A stretch of 26,233 nucleotides of DNA, taken from the NCBI GenBank assembly GCA_937891165.1, contig CALAEX010000049.1, forward strand, positions 1 to 26,233, given 5' to 3'. The translations under genes and the position numbers were made by a program. Below, in pieces: positions 22,989 through 26,233 of this stretch (its first letter is position 1; each line of letters starts with the position of its first letter). The DNA comes from an uncultured Lachnospiraceae bacterium (GTDB taxonomy: Bacteria > Bacillota > Clostridia > Lachnospirales > Lachnospiraceae). The notes beneath the pieces were generated by a model. That model made no database searches and was not told the origin of the DNA. It saw only the letters and a list, made by a program, of their open reading frames with translations.

Positions 22989-24752
22989 ATGAGAAAACAA
23001 ACTATTAATAATATATCTTTTTATTTAAAGAAAGGAATCCTTTCTTTAAAAGAAAAAGGTTGGAAAAAAACTTGTATAAAAATAGTAGAATTATTTCAAA
23101 GAAAATTAATGGTACAACGCCTAAAACGCAATCTTATGTTAGGTGAAGTAGAAAGAAAAAAGCAGGAGGAAACAACATTTTCTTCTCCTGTCAAATTTAG
23201 TATTTTAGTGCCGTTATATAATACCCCACTGAAATTTTTAAAAGAGATGATACAATCGGTAGTAGAACAAACCTATCCGATATGGGAACTTTGTTTAGCA
23301 GATGGAAGTGATTCTAAAGATGCACGAGCTATTACAGAGTATTGTTTAAAAATGCAAAAAAAGGATAGTCGAATAAAATACAAAAAGTTAGAAAAAAATG
23401 GAGGAATCTCGGAAAATACGAATGCTTGTATCGAAATGGCAACAGGAGAATATATTGCGTTATTTGACCATGACGATATATTACATCCATCTGCTTTGTA
23501 TGAAATGATGACAGCAATTGAGAAAGAACACGCAGATTTTCTTTTTTCTGATGAAGTGGTATTTCAAGGGACTCTTAAAAATATAGTAACCATTCATTTT
23601 AAGTCGGATTATGCGATAGATACTTTGAGGTCAAATAATTATATTTGTCATTTTACAGTATTTCATAAAGAATTATTAAATAAGGCAGGAATTTTTAGAA
23701 AAGAGTATGATGGCAGTCAAGACCATGATTTAATTTTAAGATTGACAAAAGAAGCAAAACATATTTACCATATTCCAAAAATTTTATATTTTTGGCGTTC
23801 TCATTCAGCATCAGTGGCAGCAGATATCAATGCAAAACCTTATGCAAGTTTAGCAGGTAGAAAGGCGGTACAAGCAAGTATAGAGGAGTATGGACAACGA
23901 GCAGTAGTAGAGAGTGAAAGTTTTTGTCCAACGATATATCGTGTTCGTTATGAAATCAAGGGAACTCCTTTGATTTCAATTATTATTCCATGTAAAAAGT
24001 ATGGAAAGGAAGTACAACGCTGTATAAAAAGCATACAAAAGCTTACTACATATAGTAATTATGAAATACTATTATTAGAAAGCAAGGAACAAACAAAAGA
24101 AACGATACAACATAAAAACATCCGTATTTTGAATTGGGACAAGAAATTTAATTATGCAGAGGCAATGAATGATGTAGTGAGTAAAGCAAAGGGAGATTAT
24201 TATGTTTTTTTGCATGATGATGTACAGATAATTACTCCACAATGGTTAGAAGAATTGTTAATGTATGCACAGCGTTTGGATGTAGGTGTGGTTGGTGCAA
24301 AGGAATATTATAAAAATAACACAGTACGACAAGCGGGTGTTCTTTTACAAGCAGATGAAGATACGTTTTTGCAGTATCCACATCAAGGACAGTTAAGAGA
24401 AAATAATGGATATATGGGTCGTTTGAGTTATGTACAGAATGTTAGTGCTGTTTCTAATTCTTGTATGATGATACGAAAAGACGTTTATAAAAAAGTACAG
24501 GGATTCCAACGAGAATTTTTTTATTTGAGTGCTGCGGATTTGTGTCTTCGTCTTAGAACATTAGGTTATTGGATTGTCTTTACACCTTATGCACAGTTGT
24601 ATCATTTTAAGTTGACGAAAGAGAAAAAGCAACAAAAAGAAATACAAAGAAACTATCAGTATGAAAAAGAACGATTTATGAAAACTTGGAAAGAGGAATT
24701 AAAGAAAGGAGATGCTTACTTTGGCTGGAATTTTAAAAAGCTAAAGGAGTAA
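22989..24752 (+). CDS. Tandem family 2 glycosyltransferase (two GT2 domains)
   Basis: A 587-aa protein with a basic N-terminal tail (1-65) and two GT-A modules. The first (about 68-280) has SILVPLYNTPLKFLKEMI, ADGSDSKD where the nucleotide-binding DGS motif is expected, and FDHDDILHP at 159-167. The second (from residue 327, PLISIIIPCKKYG) has FLHDDVQI (D410, D411), but the strand that should carry the D-x-S-T-D motif reads LLLESKEQT, so its nucleotide pocket looks altered. Tandem GT2 enzymes often build repeating polymers such as rhamnans, each module making one linkage. It follows the GT2 gene by 17 bases and precedes the export permease by 16, consistent with an ABC-exported polysaccharide. 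The linkages cannot be predicted. Confidence 0.85.
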   Translation: MRKQTINNISFYLKKGILSLKEKGWKKTCIKIVELFQRKLMVQRLKRNLMLGEVERKKQEETTFSSPVKFSILVPLYNTPLKFLKEMIQSVVEQTYPIWELCLADGSDSKDARAITEYCLKMQKKDSRIKYKKLEKNGGISENTNACIEMATGEYIALFDHDDILHPSALYEMMTAIEKEHADFLFSDEVVFQGTLKNIVTIHFKSDYAIDTLRSNNYICHFTVFHKELLNKAGIFRKEYDGSQDHDLILRLTKEAKHIYHIPKILYFWRSHSASVAADINAKPYASLAGRKAVQASIEEYGQRAVVESESFCPTIYRVRYEIKGTPLISIIIPCKKYGKEVQRCIKSIQKLTTYSNYEILLLESKEQTKETIQHKNIRILNWDKKFNYAEAMNDVVSKAKGDYYVFLHDDVQIITPQWLEELLMYAQRLDVGVVGAKEYYKNNTVRQAGVLLQADEDTFLQYPHQGQLRENNGYMGRLSYVQNVSAVSNSCMMIRKDVYKKVQGFQREFFYLSAADLCLRLRTLGYWIVFTPYAQLYHFKLTKEKKQQKEIQRNYQYEKERFMKTWKEELKKGDAYFGWNFKKLKE

Positions 24753-24768
24753 CGTAATAAGAGAAAAA

Positions 24769-26163
24769 ATGAAGAAAATAATAATGGTACTGATGTTTTT
24801 ATTTGGAGTACTGATGAATGGAATATTGTTCTTTGCTCCTGTAGAAAACAATCAGAAATCTATGATACTGTCAATAGATATTTTAGCACAATTAGAACAA
24901 ACGTATCAAGTTTTTTATTCCACGAATGGGGAATTTACAGAAAGTCAGTCGATATTAAAACAATATACTGATTCAGGGGAAATAGTTACATTAGAGTTTG
25001 AACTTCCAAAAGAAACGAAAATAATTCGTTTTGATTTAGGAGAAGTACAAGATAATCATGTGATATCTAAATTTGCTCTTTTGTATGATAATGGTACAGT
25101 ATTTGATTCTTTAGAAGAATTAGATTCTTTGATTGTAATGAAGACAATGATAGCATCGGATAACTGGGGAAAAGAAGAAGTAGCTATTACTACAAATGGG
25201 ACAGACTCTTTCTTTATTTTAGATTTTTCTAGTATGGAATTAGAAGATAAATTCCAAGAGATGGAAGAAAGCAATAGAATTGCAACAAATGCAAAAAAAA
25301 TGATATTGTTTGACATTCTTTATATTATTGTAGTTATTGTATTCTGGAAGTATTATCATCAAGTAAAAGAATACTTCTTTGGTTTATGGAATAATAAAAC
25401 AGTTATTTTGAATTTATCTAAAAATGATTTTAAGATAAAATATGCAGGTTCTTATTTGGGAATTATTTGGGCATTTATACAGCCATTAGTAACCATAGGT
25501 GTCTATTGGTTTGTGTTTCAAGTTGGTTTTCGAAGTGGAAATGTAGTAGAAGGTTATCCATTTATTTTATGGTTAATTTCAGGCTTAATTCCATGGTTCT
25601 TTTTTGTAGAAGCATTATCTAGTGGAACAAATTGTTTATTGGATTATAATTATCTTGTAAAGAAGGTAGTTTTTCCAATTAGTATTTTACCAATTATCCG
25701 TATATTGGCTACTTATTACGTGCATTTGTTTTTTATGTTTTTTATGTTTATTATTTTCTTTTTGTATGGATTTGCACCGGATTTGTATTGGTTACAGGTT
25801 ATTTATTGTGAAGTATGTTTGTTGGTGATGCTTTTAGGACTTGTATATGCAACAAGTGCTATGGTAATTTTCTTTAAAGACTTAGCTCAGATTATTGTGA
25901 TTATTGTACAAGTTGGATTATGGTTGACTCCTATTTTATGGGATTATGGGGCAGTAATTACACATCCTACGTTAGCATTTGTATTAAAGTTAAATCCAAT
26001 CTTTTATATTATTCAACAGTATCGAAATGCGTTAGTATATCAAACTTGGTTTTGGGAAGATTTTTATTGGACCATTTATTTTTGGGTGGTAAATATACTA
26101 ATTTTTGGAGTTGGTGTTTTATTATTTAAAAAGTTAAAGGTGCATTTTGCAGATGTTATATAA
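24769..26163 (+). CDS. ABC-2 polysaccharide export permease (Wzm-like) with an extracytoplasmic N-terminal domain
   Basis: A 464-aa protein with two parts. Residues 205-464 are an ordinary ABC-2 permease of the Wzm/TagG type: NLSKNDFKIKYAGSYLGIIW, then PWFFFVEALSSG and NYLVKKVVFPISILPI, about six helices, and a C-terminal LNPIFYIIQQYRNAL. Ordinary Wzm proteins are about 260 residues, so this matches only the C-terminal half. In front there is a membrane helix (about 4-24), a mostly beta-rich soluble region (28-172, with LEFELPKETKIIRFDLGEV) and a second helix (178-198). That places residues 28-172 outside the membrane, where they might bind the exported chain or the cell wall. The ribosome site is weak (AAGAG). 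The ATPase gene (Wzt-like) is not in the window and would be expected downstream. Confidence 0.87.
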   Translation: MKKIIMVLMFLFGVLMNGILFFAPVENNQKSMILSIDILAQLEQTYQVFYSTNGEFTESQSILKQYTDSGEIVTLEFELPKETKIIRFDLGEVQDNHVISKFALLYDNGTVFDSLEELDSLIVMKTMIASDNWGKEEVAITTNGTDSFFILDFSSMELEDKFQEMEESNRIATNAKKMILFDILYIIVVIVFWKYYHQVKEYFFGLWNNKTVILNLSKNDFKIKYAGSYLGIIWAFIQPLVTIGVYWFVFQVGFRSGNVVEGYPFILWLISGLIPWFFFVEALSSGTNCLLDYNYLVKKVVFPISILPIIRILATYYVHLFFMFFMFIIFFLYGFAPDLYWLQVIYCEVCLLVMLLGLVYATSAMVIFFKDLAQIIVIIVQVGLWLTPILWDYGAVITHPTLAFVLKLNPIFYIIQQYRNALVYQTWFWEDFYWTIYFWVVNILIFGVGVLLFKKLKVHFADVI

Positions 26164-26233
26164 GAGGCTGTTGCAAAGTAAATAAAAGTCTTGTTTTCCT
26201 TGATATCTTCTAGGACACGCTTGCGCTCGTGGC
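26164..26233 (+). repeat. Palindromic repeat element C, cut by the window edge
   Basis: Starts at the stop codon of the permease gene. GGCTGTTGCAAAG (26166-26178) looks like the left arm of an intrinsic terminator. It is followed by AAAGTCTTGTTTT and then the shared repeat on the plus strand, TATCTTCTAGGA then CACGCTTGCGCTCGTGGC (26204-26233), with a few differences from elements A and B. The right arm lies outside the window, so pairing is not verified. Confidence 0.7.

Noticed and set aside
1..26233. CRISPR array, tRNA or rRNA genes, transposase genes
   Set aside because: No regularly spaced repeats, cloverleaf sequences or transposase motifs were found; the only repeats are the three palindromic elements.

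Overview
The window comes from a low-GC, Gram-positive anaerobe, most likely a gut Lachnospiraceae or related Clostridia (Bacillota). The evidence is AT-rich codon use, strong AGGAGG-type ribosome binding sites, sigma-A type promoters, and the gene content: type I pullulanase, DUF5058, a GPH sugar transporter, a long ECF-like sigma factor and a Gram-positive polysaccharide cluster. The family assignment is inference from gene content; no rRNA or other marker is present.

Layout. (1) 1-2037: 3' part of a type I pullulanase with a C-terminal membrane anchor. (2) 2128-7828: a likely peptide/amino-acid salvage operon of two small membrane proteins (DUF5058 and an unnamed partner), a membrane-anchored M20 peptidase, a MalY/PatB-type C-S lyase and an NhaC-type Na+/H+ antiporter, closed by a terminator at 7852. 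(3) 7974-9479: an ECF-like sigma factor with a C-terminal extension of about 330 residues. (4) 9709-14449: a MATE exporter, a Gfo/Idh/MocA oxidoreductase with a maltose-O-acetyltransferase-like enzyme, and a GPH-family transporter that appears to start at ATA. (5) 14696-17446: a tail-to-tail restriction-modification pair, a 190-aa PD-(D/E)XK-like nuclease candidate and a 722-aa N6-adenine methyltransferase with N-terminal helix-turn-helix segments. The methyltransferase promoter is a perfect consensus overlapped by a perfect palindrome. (6) 17620-20736: a stand-alone GMP synthase ATP-pyrophosphatase subunit lacking the glutaminase domain, a zinc-ribbon/HTH protein, and an NSS-family Na+-dependent transporter. 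(7) 20829-26163: a polysaccharide cluster of a GT4, a GT2, a tandem GT2-GT2 and an ABC-2 (Wzm-like) export permease fused to an extracytoplasmic domain. Its ATPase partner is presumably beyond the right edge.

The least ordinary non-coding signal is a family of palindromic elements at 9496-9700, 12899-12983 and 26164-26233 (cut by the window edge). Each lies just after gene ends. All three share a GC-rich core related to CACGCTCTCGCTCGGG, flanked by ATATCTGCTAGGA and GAAACGG, but their outermost stems differ and look like ordinary intrinsic-terminator stems. They look like a repeat that sits inside terminator loops. The restriction-modification pair with its putative autoregulatory operator, the long sigma factor and the Wzm fusion are the other main leads.
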